Shown: piece after piece, positions 22,211 through 32,502 of the stretch
How the letters are laid out: each line of letters opens with the position of its first letter
Numbering within the stretch: the stretch's first letter is position 1
Assembly: GCA_029204225.1 (NCBI GenBank)
Contig: MU835593.1
Coordinates: 1-37,863, forward strand
DNA from: Diphasiastrum complanatum
Taxonomy: Eukaryota; Streptophyta; Lycopodiopsida; Lycopodiales; Lycopodiaceae
Length of the DNA: 37,863 nucleotides
Reading direction: 5' to 3'
Notes under the pieces: generated by a model
The model's database searches: none
What the model saw: only the letters and a program-made list of their open reading frames with translations
What the model was told of the DNA's origin: nothing
Translations under genes and position numbers: made by a program

Positions 22211-22672
22211 TTGATAACAATCAAGCAAGGACAAGTAGCTCATAATAAACCAAGTGCACCCTTGATGGTGGTCACCAGAGCACAAAAGCAAAAAGAACAA
22301 GTAGTGGATTCAGTACCTGCTGATTCTATACCATTGAACGATACACCAACAACATCGGAAGTCTATCCAAATCTTAATGCAAAAAAACGAAGATATCAGG
22401 ATATGAGATAGTGGATTAAACATCTGCAAGAAGAAGAGGAACTTGAAGCTGCTAAAGTAACAGCTAAAGTTTGGTCTTCACCATTGCAGCCTCCAAGAAA
22501 TTTACGTACAGATATGAATGATCAATTACATCATCACGAAGAACCCTTCAAGATGACAGAACCAGAAGCACTGCATACAGAATTAGTCATGAATATTTTG
22601 TCTAGCAAGATCAATATTTCATTGGGAGAGCTCCTAAAGTTGGTGCCAAAAGCAAAAGAAGCCTCTGCGTAA
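22211..22672 (+). pseudogene. Gag-protease linker region of the gypsy element
   Basis: Frames of 66 and 62 codons, split by one stop, joining gag to protease. Composition is charged and low in hydrophobics (VVTRAQKQKEQVVDSVPADS; LHTELVMNILSSKINISLGE). No domain is recognised; position and orientation place it in the polyprotein. Confidence 0.5.
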
Positions 22673-22739
22673 AAGTTAGCTCAAGAAGAATCAGAAGACC
22701 ATCAGGAGCCGCTTTTTTGTGCTGGATTTGAAGAATCTA

Positions 22740-23689
22740 ACGATGTACTACATGTTGGAGCAGCTTGGGAAAGCGAGCAAAAGAATATCACTCTGTCGAT
22801 ACAACATAGACAATTTTCTAAAGAAGCAGCCGTGATAGACGACGGTTCAGGAGTTAACCTGATTTCTACAAAGCTATGTACAAAATGGGGCTTTACAAAG
22901 ATTAAGCCTGCTACTTTTGCTATTAAGCTAGCTGATCAAACGACGGTTCGTCCATGAGGAATGGTGGAAGATATACCTGTCAGGATGGCAGGAGTACAGT
23001 TTGTCATTACTTTCGTTGTAATGGACTTACCAGAAGCACCAAATGTCTACCAAGTTCTCTTAAGACGTCCATGGTTACGAGTTGCGCAAGTAATTCATAA
23101 CTGGGGTACCGGTAAAATCACTTTTGAAAATCGTGAACGTGCAGTTAAAATTGATCCTACGACTTGGACTATCAAGCCAGTGGTTCAAAAAGCGGATGAC
23201 GATTCATCAACAATGGATCACACTTGTGATCGACTAGAGAAAAAATTGGGAGTTCACTACAATTCTCAAACGGATATTGTCAATCGGAACAAAGCTCTTG
23301 CAACAATTGATTGTACAGCAGGATATATGTGTCAACAAGATATTCAATCAGAGATGAGCAAGATTTCCTTGTTAGATCGAACTTTGGATACGCCAATCAC
23401 GTTTTCACTAAATGTGCTGAATGTAGCCTGGATATCAACGGAATCTATACCAGATCCAATTGAGGAAGATGTCATACCAATGAGCCATGCCTTAACTTAT
23501 GATGGCAATGTAGAACTTACGGATGAACAGATTCTACATCATATGGATCCGACCGAATTTGGAGTGCGTAATGTTCCTGATAAACCTGATGCAGTACCAA
23601 AGGTTACAAAGTTCTATTGCTGTAATCCTAATGTGGCAAATCTGATAAAGAAAGAACTTCAGAAATTGCTTGACGCCGATTTCATTTAG
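22740..23689 (+). pseudogene. Ty3/gypsy retropepsin-like protease and linker to RT
   Basis: The protease core reads AAVIDDGSGVNLISTKLCTK, where DDGSG is the catalytic motif in the Athila/Tat style. After a TGA at 22955 it continues MVEDIPVRMAGVQFVITFVV, and VLLRRPWLRVAQVIHNWGTG is the flap and C-terminal region (usually LLGRPWL, here Arg for Gly). Aspartic protease would cut the polyprotein. A linker of about 150 residues leads into RT. It is continuous with RT apart from stops. Confidence 0.82.
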
Positions 23690-24365
23690 GAGATCGAGCA
23701 TACCGAATGGGTTTCACCGATTGTCATTGTTCCTAAGAAAAATGGAAAATTGCGAATTTGTGTGATTCTCAAAGCATTGAATAAAGTGACACGGAAGGAT
23801 TACTTTCCGTTGCCTTTTACTTAAAGCATTTTGGATCGCCTTGCTGGAGCGTAATTATAGTTTCTTGGATGGATTTAGTGGTTACAACCAGGTAAGATTG
23901 CACCTCCCGATTGCCACAAAACTGCTTTTGCAACAGAATGGGGCACCTATGCTTACAAAGTTATGCCGTTTGGACTCTGTAATGCACCAAATTCATTCCA
24001 AAGAGTAATGCAATTTGCCTTTAAAGATTATCTGCACAAATTCACTAAAATTTACTTGGACGACTTGGGAGTTCATAGTACATATACAAACCACCTGGAT
24101 CGATTTGAGAAAGTCTTTGAAAGATGCCGCAAATATCAGATTTCTCTAAATCCAAAAAAAATGCCAGATATGGATTTCTCACAGAGTGGTGTTTGGACAT
24201 GTGATATCAAGACATGGTATTGCCACTGATTATTCTAAAATCAAAGTTATTGTGGAATTGCCACCACCAGCAACAATTCGAGGAGTTTATGTGTTTATGG
24301 GACATGTGAACTACTATCGAATTCTTATTATCTTCTTTGCGGATTTAGCACGACCTATATACAAA
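23600..24365 (+). pseudogene. Ty3/gypsy reverse transcriptase
   Basis: Opens with ANLIKKELQKLLDADFI, TAG, then EIEHTEWVSPIVIVPKKNGK and LRICVILKALNKVTRKDYFP. Then ATEWGTYAYKVMPFGLCNAP and SFQRVMQFAFKDYL. The catalytic box is YLDD (KIYLDDLGVHS near 24055), followed by RCRKYQISLNPKK. Frame damage lies at 23820-23950, where TAA replaces a residue in PFTESILDRLAG-like sequence and the following motif is shifted. RT would copy element RNA into DNA. The family pattern fits non-chromodomain plant gypsy elements, in agreement with the primer binding site. Confidence 0.92.
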
Positions 24366-24990
24366 TAAACTATTGTTCCTATTTGGACAGTAGAGGCATT
24401 AGAAGCCTTTGAAAAGTTAAAAAAAGCATTATCTTCAGCACCAATACCGTGTTCTCCAAATTGGACATTAGAGATTCATGTTCATACGGATGCCTCAAAA
24501 TACGCCATTGGATCAGTTTTGACGCAGCCAGGTGACTATAAGAAGGATTATCCTATACGATCCAGAGAAAAATTATTCAACAACAGATCCAGAGAAGAAT
24601 TATTCAACAACAGAACGTGAAGTACTAGCCATAATTTTTTCTATTCGGAAATTTCGTCACTATCTCATGGAAACGCACTTTGCATTTTATATGGATCATC
24701 AACCGTTACCTTACTTGGTAAATAAGACATGTAATACTGGACGTATTGTAAGATGGTTATTATTATTGACTGAATTTGACTTTCGAATTGTGATCAGAAA
24801 GGGCAAGCAACATTATCTAGCCGATCACGTTTCACAAATTGAATCCGCACCAGTTAATACTGAAGTGGATGATGAACTGCCAGATGCTGCGTTGTTCTAT
24901 GTTGAAGCAGTACCTGAGTGGGTGACAGATATTGTTGAGTACCTGATGCTAGGACAACCGAATGACTCTTTGACAAAAGTACAGAAAAGA
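24366..24990 (+). pseudogene. Ty3/gypsy RNase H
   Basis: Includes VEALEAFEKLKKALSSAPIP, HTDASKYAIGSVLTQPGDYK (catalytic Asp in TDAS) and, after a frameshift, TEREVLAIIFSIRKFRHYLM, FYMDHQPLPYLVNK and FDFRIVIRKGKQHYLADHVS. A 27-base tandem duplication (24559-24585, 24586-24612) lies at the frameshift. The C-terminus extends into a linker ending at a TAA at 24991. The domain follows RT directly, as in all gypsy elements. Confidence 0.9.
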
Positions 24991-26159
24991 TAATTGATTC
25001 ATAAGGCTCAACCTTATCAATCAATTGCAGGACAATTGTATCATCATGGATCAGATAATATTTTACGAAGATGTGTTTTACCGCATGAAGTACCAGATCT
25101 AATCATGTTTTCACATGATGGCATGGGTGGAGGACACTTCTCTACAGATATTATTGTTTGCAAAGTTTTGCAATCCGGTTGTTGGTGGCCTACACTTCAT
25201 AAGGACACAGAAAATTTTATTCAGACATGTGATGTCTGCCAACAAGCACGACGGCCTACTCGACAGAATTATGAACTCCTACATCCGGTTTTATCGCAAG
25301 CAGCGTTTGAAAAATGGGACTGGATTATGTTGGTCCTATTCATCCCGTTGCTTAAGGATCTCAGGCCCGATACATTATCGTCGCAATTGATTATATGACC
25401 AAGTGGGTTGAAGCCAAAGCTGTCAAAGTAGCTGATGCAGAATCTACAGCCAAGTTTCTATATGAAAATATTATAATCAGATTTGGATTTTCGATTGAAA
25501 TTGTCAGTGATCGGGGTACACACTTTGTTAATCAAACAATAAAGTGTTTGCTGAAAGATTTTTTTGTTATACACAGATTTAGTACTCCCTATTATCCCAG
25601 AGGGAATGGCCAGGCTGAATTTTCCAATAAGATTTTTTACACCATTATGACAAAGAAAATTGAAGCAAGTCGGTCTGATTGGGAACATAAACTGTATGCA
25701 GCATGATGGGCATTCAGAACTGCTTACAAAAATAGTACAAATCAAACACCTTTTCAACTGGTTTATGGTCAAGATGCTGTTATGCCAATTGAATTTTTAA
25801 TCCCATCTTTACGCATAGCAGCAATGGAATGATCAAATGATGATCAGTCTTTACAACTTCGTCACGACGCGTTGCACAAATTATGTGAAACCCGATTGAT
25901 GACAGTTCATGCCTTAGCAGTAGAGAAAGCCTGCTGCAAGGCATGACACGATCGACGATTGCACAAGAAAGATCTGGAAGCAGGAGATCTTGCATTGATG
26001 TACAAAACCAAGTTGATCAAGGGAAAGTTGAAGTTTATTGGGGAAGGCCCATATAAAGTGAAGGAAATCATGAACTATGGCGCAATAATTCTTGATCACT
26101 TGGATGGAAAACGATTTGATACTCCGGTAAATTGCAGTCGATTACGCAAGTTTCGATAG
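24991..26159 (+). pseudogene. Ty3/gypsy integrase
   Basis: HHCC zinc finger: FSHDGMGGGHFSTDI with CDVCQQARRPT. The catalytic core starts at FEKWDWIMLV; a frameshift near 25340 leads to YMTKWVEAKAVKVADAESTA. Then SDRGTHFVNQT (second Asp) and PYYPRGNGQAEFSNK (Glu). After TGA codons at 25704, 25830 and 25944 the C-terminal domain DRRLHKKDLEAGDLALMYKT and KLKFIGEGPYKVKEI ends at 26159. There is no chromodomain. It would insert element DNA, but is inactive because of the stops. Confidence 0.92.
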
Positions 26160-26997
26160 CCTGCTCTGCCAGTTCAGCAAGCCTGATCTCAATATATTTT
26201 TTCATTTTATTTGTTTTCAATTTTTTGTTTTCAGTATTTAATTTGCTGACCTTTTTTTTGGAAAAAGATAGTTTAAAATAAAAAAAATAAAAAAATAAAG
26301 AAAGACTGATGAGCAAAAGTCAGGAAGTCATCAGCATAAGGAAAAGGAAGCACAGCATTTTTATAAAAAGTGATTTAGAAAATCACTGGTTTGGGTCGAT
26401 TTGGCCAATACAGTATTAGAAACCTTCACTGAGCTCTTAGATCGTACATCCGCCCATAATTTATCTAAATTGAGGTGGGCGAAGGTTTCTGACAAGAGAA
26501 AATTCAATTTTTGAGTCAGACGAATGTTCAGTGATATACCATTTTGGAAACCTTCGCCGAGCATCATAACGTCATTATGAACCTTCTTCACCTGCTAGAT
26601 GATCTTAAAATGTCAAAATTAGACTGTCCATAGGTTCAGATTGTGAAAAAAAGCATTTATGATAGTACCTGGGCGAAGGACCCTCTTGGGCGAAGGTTCA
26701 TCCTTCGCCAGCCCTAAAAAATGTTCGCCTGATAGGTTCAGATCCCTAGAAACCTTCGCCGAGATTTTTATAGCCTATTTTTACAATACTGTACATGCCT
26801 GCAAATTTTTGTTCAGAACTGATCAGCCCAACTACTATTCAGTGTAATGGACCCACCAAATTCACCTATAACTTGGCTGAATTCGATTCATTCCTCACTT
26901 GTGCTAGCGAAGCTCTTGTGAATTTTTCTTGCGACCAAAGCCTTCCAAATTTCCTGCATTGCCTTCTGATACACTCTCACGTGGTTATAATTTCTTT
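26160..26997 (+). other. Spacer between pol and downstream ORF, rich in AACCTTCGCCGAG motifs
   Basis: Non-coding. Motif copies in direct orientation lie at 26421 (variant CACTGAG), 26549, 26580 (variant), 26701 and 26751, and inverted copies at 26478, 26671 and 26688. A perfect stem GGCGAAGG-TTCAT-CCTTCGCC lies at 26689-26709. A short A-rich tract is at 26276-26298. Confidence 0.75.
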
Positions 26998-28665
26998 ATG
27001 ATCATCATGTCTTCTACCGATACTTCCCAGTCTCCGCGCTATACTATCCATCGTGATGTCCCATCTGCAACGGACATCATGATTCTTCCTAGCACAAGAA
27101 TGGTCACTCAATGGATGACCCTTGCAGAGCCTCTACTTACTGCAATGGGTATTCATGAGAGAGCCTTTTTGGGATGCATCAATATGGATTTCATCACCCT
27201 TGCCTTCAGTACATGGAAGGAAGAGAAATCCAAGTTTTATATCGCCTTCCAAGGAGCCACACACAAGGTGCGTGTCACTGAGGCCGCACTTGCAGCTATA
27301 GGAATCTCATCTGGTACGCACGCCTCACCCAATCACAAGCACGCCAAACAGGCCATCAAGCCATACATTGACCTCACCAACGATCTGCATTGGACTAATG
27401 ATGGCTACCTTTTGGAAGCCATCACTGAGCCTTCCATCCACGCCGCTGTCCAATTGTTGAATCATTTCTTGATGGTTGGCAACCTTAGGAAAGACCGCAT
27501 CACATCTCAAATCCTTCACAGGATAGTCGAGTCCCACATAAAGTTGGCCAAAGCCTCTCTTGACCCATATAACTGGTTCAAGATTGTTTCTGGTGAGCTC
27601 AAACAAGCTATTAAGACCAATACAAAGCAGCAGTTCGCCGTTTGCTCTCTATTGTCCCTCTTAGCCGCTTCTCACTTAGAAAACAGAATCCATGGCTTCC
27701 ATCTGGATTTTGTGCTTTCGGTTTACGAAGAAGCACCTGCCGAGTCATCTCACTAGGCCTCAAGTTCTCATAGTCGTCGTCGTCGTCCACGCAGCGACTC
27801 ACCTTCCGCGTCACGACGTCATACTAGGCATACCTCGTCAGCTGCGCTTCTACCCCCTGCTGTTGTTCGCACTGAACTTCCCATTCTCCTTGCCTCTAAT
27901 ACTTCCCTTGCCTCTGCTCCCATACAAGGACAGTCTGTGACCATTGGGCCTACCATTCCCATCACAGCTGCCCAGGTCGCCTCACCCCCGCACACCAGAG
28001 CAACCTCACCCAACACACAGTTCTTCATGGATATGTTCGATGATTCTGACCCCCTTGGGGCCACCGAAATCTTTGAAATGCCCCAGAGCCCAGCACCCTT
28101 TGAACCCCAATCCCCTGGAAGAGGATTCGGGCATATCCATGAAGCTACTATTGGTGTCGAAGATGCCATTCAGCAACCACCCACACAGGGTAGCCCAACC
28201 ACACTTCGGGTCGACACAGCTGCCAAGTCATCGAAGCAGTTCGATGCCACGGTGCCTGAAGGGTTTGAAGACGAGGAAATTTTTGAAGAAGAAGAGACTT
28301 TGGCACCTATTCCACGCCTACCACGGGCAGTACCATCAGGGTCTCCTACTGCTGCCACCTCCACAACTGTCGATTCTGGTGATGCTCTCGGGTTAGTTTC
28401 AAGCCTCGGGAAAGTGATCCAGTCTATGCTGGATAAGAAGAAGGAAATGGAGCAGAGGATCTCTGATTTAGGATCCGAAAACACGTTGATCAGCCAGAAA
28501 ATTGTCCAGCTGGATCGAGAGGTAAAGATAGCCAAGCAACATGAAAAAAAGGCCGAAAGTGAAAAGACATTGGCCTAGCAACAAGTTGATCACTTGGAAA
28601 CCTACATCAGCTCCCTGCAAAATGCCCTGACAACTGCACAAGATCAGGTAGATAAGATAGAGTAG
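26998..28665 (+). pseudogene. Downstream ORF of the gypsy element (unrecognised globular plus coiled-coil protein)
   Basis: ATG at 26998 (MIIMSSTDTS) opens one frame of about 555 codons, same strand as pol, broken only by TAG at 27754 and TAG at 28576, ending with TAG at 28663. Residues 1-250 look globular (WMTLAEPLLTAMGIHERAFL; FQGATHKVRVTEAALAAIGI; VGNLRKDRITSQILHRIVES). Residues 254-460 are a Ser/Arg then Pro/Ser/Thr-rich linker with an acidic run. Residues 470-555 are a coiled coil (KKKEMEQRISDLGSENTLIS; LQNALTTAQDQVDKIE). No signal peptide or membrane span is seen, so a classical envelope protein is unlikely. Extra ORFs after pol are known in Athila and Tat elements. The N-terminal part might belong to the plant-transposon protein domains found there, which I cannot confirm. 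Confidence 0.65.
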
Positions 28666-28806
28666 ATAAGCAGAGCAGGAGTGATCGCAGCAGCAGGAGT
28701 AATTCACAGCAGCAGAGACACGAGGGAGGAGAGCAGCAAGCACAGCGAGGAGAATTGCGAGGGAGGAGAGGAACGAGCAGAGCGAGGAGAGAGCGCGCAG
28801 GGGTAA
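28666..28806. other. Purine-rich segment before the poly(G) tract
   Basis: GA/GCA-rich sequence (GAGGAGAGCAGCAAGCACAG and similar) that replaces the expected continuation of the coiled-coil ORF. It could be a simple-sequence expansion or part of a polypurine region. No LTR start is visible after it. Confidence 0.5.
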
Positions 28807-28844
<38 letters not shown>

Positions 28845-28857
28845 CGGGGGGAGGGGG
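28807..28857. repeat. Poly(G) tract, 38 uninterrupted G then interrupted G-rich tail
   Basis: Thirty-eight consecutive G (28807-28844), one C, six G, one A and five G. On the minus strand this gives a poly-Pro frame with no biological meaning. The length is suspicious for sequencing or assembly error. Confidence 0.95.
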
Positions 28858-29238
28858 TTTGTATTAGATCCTAACACCATAGTAGGGCAAACACTAACTG
28901 TTCCTCCCAACCTTGCCTACTCCATGATATAGAGTAAGCCTAGTGTGAGGACTGGTAACATGCAATAGCTTCATGATGGCAACATTTTACTTGACTATTG
29001 TCCTACAGAGGATTGTGAGAAATGCAAAAAGGTTATCTATGTTAGTGATAGGGGTCTTATACTTTTTTGTATCAAGCATCTTGGTGTAGGATGTTGATAG
29101 GGTCAAATTTGGCATAGATGGCAAATTGTCCAATTCCACACGTAATGCCACTATTGAGCCAAAGTAGTGTAGGAAGCAAAACTTGAGCTAAATGGATAGT
29201 AGACAAGTGTAATGCTTTTGTTTGATGAAGTTCAAGAG
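28858..29238. other. No recognised gene
   Basis: One short plus-strand stretch (DCEKCKKVIYVSDRGLIL, 29011-29090) looks protein-like because of its paired Cys, but I cannot assign it. Otherwise AT-rich and featureless. Confidence 0.4.
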
Positions 29239-29378
29239 GTCCAATAGGATTTAGAGGTGGAACCATGAATGGTCCAATAGGATTTAGAGGTGGAACCATG
29301 AATGGTCCAATAGAATCAAGAGATGAATGGATCAATGGTCCAATAGGATTAAGAGGTGGCAAAAGTGTGGTCCAATCA
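29239..29378. repeat. 32-33-bp minisatellite carrying CCAAT motifs
   Basis: GGTCCAATAG starts at 29239, 29271, 29304 and 29337, and a fifth GGTCCAATC at 29369, so four units and a partial. Each unit carries CCAATAGGATTTAGAGGTGG or a variant. A similar phrase (GACCAATAGGATTCAGAG) lies 36 bases upstream of the LTR TATA box at 10656, so the array may be an LTR promoter block. Confidence 0.85.
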
Positions 29379-29707
29379 TGTTTGAGCATTGTGTTAGCTC
29401 ATGGATCTATAGTATCATTGTACTTCTCACTTTGACTAATGCAATTTGGAGATCTAGTGGAGTCTAAGTGCTTTTCTAGTTTTCTCTCTCTACCCGAGAG
29501 CTATTGGTAGTATTCTTTCTCTACTCGAAGAGAGGAGCTTAATTTTACTTAGTTTTATTTTGAAGTACAGCTTCCCACACGTGTGTATGTACTTTGAAAG
29601 TGAGTTAATGCATGTAGTAGTGTGTTTTTGACATTGAGAGCAAGATAGATCTTGAATCTCAATCTAATCTTGATCATTGTGCATCCACACATCTTAGGAG
29701 ATCACAA

Positions 29708-29768
29708 TCACATGTGGTGGACACTCCACATGTGAGAAATTCCACATGTGTGGACACTCCACACGTGT
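29708..29768. repeat. CACATGTG palindrome repeats
   Basis: Two tandem ~32-base units built from TGGACACTCCACATGTG and GAAATTCCACATGTG, each with CACATGTG or CACACGTGTG palindromes. It abuts the copia RNase H tail at 29769. Confidence 0.65.
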
Positions 29769-29882
29769 GAAATTCACAAGGATAATATTGCGGACCTCTT
29801 CACTAAGGCGTTGCCTAGAGAGAAATTTGAAGCTTTATGCAAAGCTTTAAATTTAAGACCACGTGGTGGCTTTGTTACATAG
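29769..29882 (+). pseudogene. Ty1/copia polyprotein C-terminus
   Basis: Frame EIHKDNIADLFTKALPREKF then EALCKALNLRPRGGFVT and stop TAG at 29880. NIADLFTKALPREKF is the conserved end of copia RNase H. The 3' LTR begins 38 bases after the stop, as usual. The rest of the polyprotein is absent upstream, where the CACATGTG repeat is found. Confidence 0.88.
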
Positions 29883-29911
29883 TGAAGATTTCATTTTATG
29901 CATTGTCATTT

Positions 29912-29919
29912 AAGGAGGG
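29912..29919 (+). other. Copia polypurine tract
   Basis: AAGGAGGG immediately precedes TGTTAGAAATAAATG, the start of the 3' LTR. This is the priming site for plus-strand DNA synthesis. Confidence 0.8.
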
Positions 29920-30330
29920 TGTTAGAAATAAATGACTATGCTAAAGTTTATCCATAGGTTACTTTGACCCAAAAGGTCGAAATTTGTGTAACCATGGGTA
30001 TTTAGTTATTTAGGCCATGTTAAGTTTGTCTTAACTTCAGTTGGATCCAATTTTGGTCATGTAGTGACTCGTGGGTCCTTAGGGGTCTAATTTTGTTTTT
30101 GACTTTTGGGGGTGCCCTACATTTAGTAAGTGGATAAGCTTAGAGTTAAGCTTAGGGTTTGTTGGCACTTGGCCACATCTAGGTAGAGTACTTATATGCT
30201 CATTGTGTATACCATTTTCAACATTGGTACACATTGCTCTCCATTCCTACTTGTGTTACTACTTTCTCTCTCTCTTTGAGAGCACCTAGCCTCTTTCCTC
30301 ATTTGTCTTGTGGAGATTGTTTGGTAGTTA
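29920..30330 (+). mobile_element. Ty1/copia 3' LTR, copy 2
   Basis: Starts TGTTAGAAATAAATGACTATG after the polypurine tract. From 29960 it is the same sequence as 1-370. The 3' limit is not marked by a clear CA end, and the sequence passes into the minus-strand RNase H relic, so the LTR is probably truncated there. Confidence 0.7.
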
Positions 30331-30338
30331 GATCTTGG

Positions 30339-30880
30339 TGCCTTGACTCTTGTTTTCCTTCAAGTAACTTAGTACAACTTCTTTACTCTGAACTTTCTCT
30401 CTAAGAAAATGAAACTGAACTTTTATATGTTTAGTTCTAGAATGAGTTCATGGTCAGAGATAGAACTATACAGCTCTGATTGTCGCACTTGAGTATAGTT
30501 GGACTGATATGCGAAAATTGCCGATTCTGTAGTAACCTTCTGAACCAAATGATCTCCTTCACTATTGATGTAGCTGCAACATATTCAGATTCTGTAGAGG
30601 ACAGAGAAATGCTTTTCTACTTTCTGCTATTCCATGAGATGGGTGCTCCTGCAAGGGAACAAATGTAACCAGTTGTGGACTTTCTGGTATCAATGTCTCC
30701 AGCCCAATCTGAATTTGAATAGGTGACTAGTGTGAGTGTAATTTCTGTGTTTCCATTATAGCACAAAGCATAGTGCTTTGTAGCTTGAATGTACTTCAAT
30801 ACTCTTTGGGCTAAAAGTATGTTTTGGTGGTACAAAAAAAGAACCCATTTTCCATAGTACCTTTTGGCAGTATTACTCAT
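30339..30880 (-). pseudogene. Ty1/copia RNase H relic, copy 2
   Basis: Same as 380-895, but here the frame through YSNSDWAGDIDTRKSTTGYI and CSLAGAPISWNSRK is intact (30617-30880). Copy 1 lacks one A and has an extra T. This shows that copy 2 carries the ancestral reading, or that copy 1 carries sequence errors. Confidence 0.85.
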
Positions 30881-31235
30881 ATTGGTACTTCTAGTATTGT
30901 GGTAGTAATTAGCTGCTTTTGGTCCTTTAGTGAGTTTGGTACTTAACTTGATACTTTAGCTGCTTTTGGTACTTTTGGTATTATGGTAGTAATCAGCTAT
31001 TTTAGTTCTAAATTTAGTACTTTTGGTATTTTAGCTACTTTTGGTACTTTGGTACTTTGGTACTTTTGGTATTATGGTAGTAATCAGCAGCTTTCGGTTT
31101 CTAATTTAGTACTTTTGGTACTTAATTTAGTTCATCTTTGTACATAATTTGGAATTTTAAAAAACTGCTTATGGTACTTGATTTGGAAGTATAGCTTCTT
31201 TTGGTACTTATTTGGTTATTTGGTACTTTATATGA
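30880..31235. repeat. Degenerate TTTTGGTACTT-rich repeat, copy 2
   Basis: Same as 920-1275, with a single A-to-G difference at 30894. Confidence 0.8.
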
Positions 31236-31429
31236 AATAGCATGGGCGAGATTTGGCGAGAATGTGAATGCAATGTGCAGCAGCAAGAAGGATGGCTTAC
31301 AGGAAAAACTAGAAAATTGGAGTAGGGCTAACAGGCCCCCTCAAAGTGGGCAACTAGGAGTGGAGGCAAGAGAGAGCACTCCAACAAGTTCAGAGGTGAG
31401 GACAATGTGTTCCACGCTACTTTGTCCAC

Positions 31430-32064
31430 TATGAAAGTTTTCAGATCCTTAAGATCCAATCAACTTGAAAGATCTTTGGTTAGAAAAGAGAAATACACTA
31501 CCAATCTCACCAATGTAGAAAAATCAGTATCTACACACAAAATGAGATGCAAACACTAATAGAACTTGATCAAACTTGTAAAGCACTATTGCTATCCATA
31601 CAAAACCAGCAAGCTACTGTATTTCACATGTGTGGATCCGAAAATGGCAAGTATAGATCATTCTACACATAAAATTGCATGCAATTACAAGTATAGTGCA
31701 CCAATGGATAGTAGAACCCAAGAGAACTATGTATAAGCATGAAATGGAATAGAGAAGAGAGAAGATCACTCTCTCCACGAGTTACATCCTTTTATAGTAG
31801 GTAGAACTCTATTTGGCCACCTGGCTTTCCCTCAAAATGCTAACCCTATTATTTTTGGTCTAGATTCAAAGTACCCGACATTCAAATTTAAATCTACTCA
31901 AACTTGCCTTCTAACTATCCCACACTTTCAAAAAGTGTTTTTTTAAGTGACATTTAGACTAATAAACTTTGAAAAGTCAATCTCTAAGTTTAAAACAAAG
32001 TTGGCCTCAATATGCCAAATATGGAAATATAGCAAATATGATCAAACTAGTTGAATCTTTCACA
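31430..32064 (-). mobile_element. Ty1/copia solo LTR, copy 2
   Basis: Same as 1470-2104, with flanking TCCAC at 31425-31429 and 32065-32069 and one substitution at 31959. The identical duplication shows that the insertion predates the long repeat. Confidence 0.8.
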
Positions 32065-32097
32065 TCCACTCCAAAATATATGCCTGAGGTGTAGGCG

Positions 32098-32502
32098 ATG
32101 AATCCGAGAGTCACAGAAAGATCGGAGAGGATGCTTGCAAGGCTGTCAGAATTAAACGACAACATTCAGAAGAAGAAAAAAAAACTGCTGGTCAGCAAGT
32201 AGGGTGAAAACACAGTCGTCCAAGTAATCAAGGACGAGATTCATGAGCTGGAGAAGCGCCTGGTTGAGCTGTGGACATGGACTCTTCCCAATAAAGAGGA
32301 GATAAAGGAAGTGGATGATGAGTGTTGGCTGATTCTGGCGAATCCCCAAGATACTTGGACAGAGCAACTCAAGAGCACCTCTCACCTTAGACCAAGGAGG
32401 TCTCTGAGAAGACGAGACTAACGAAGACTGAGAGCCAAGTATGAGAGCCGAGGAATATTAGTTAGTAATGACAAGCCAGAACTGTGTAAGTTTTACAAGT
32501 AG
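32098..32502 (+). pseudogene. Broken coiled-coil reading frame, copy 2
   Basis: Identical to 2138-2542, including both internal stops. Confidence 0.4.

Noticed and set aside
23963-24229. Active reverse transcriptase because the YLDD box is intact
   Set aside because: Stops and frameshifts on both sides of the box preclude a functional enzyme.
26725-26750. GGTTCAGATCC resembling a tRNA T-loop
   Set aside because: It does not match the conserved GGTTCRANYCC, and no acceptor or anticodon stem could be found around it.
26998-28665. Downstream ORF as a retroviral envelope
   Set aside because: No signal peptide, no membrane span and no cleavage site; globular plus coiled-coil composition instead.
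28704-28910. Minus-strand frame with poly-Pro
   Set aside because: It is the translation of the poly(G) tract with flanks and has no other support.
29072-29389. Minus-strand frame with a repeated MVPPLNPIGPF peptide
   Set aside because: The peptide repeat reflects the 33-bp DNA minisatellite, whose period is a multiple of three in part; flanks do not look coding.
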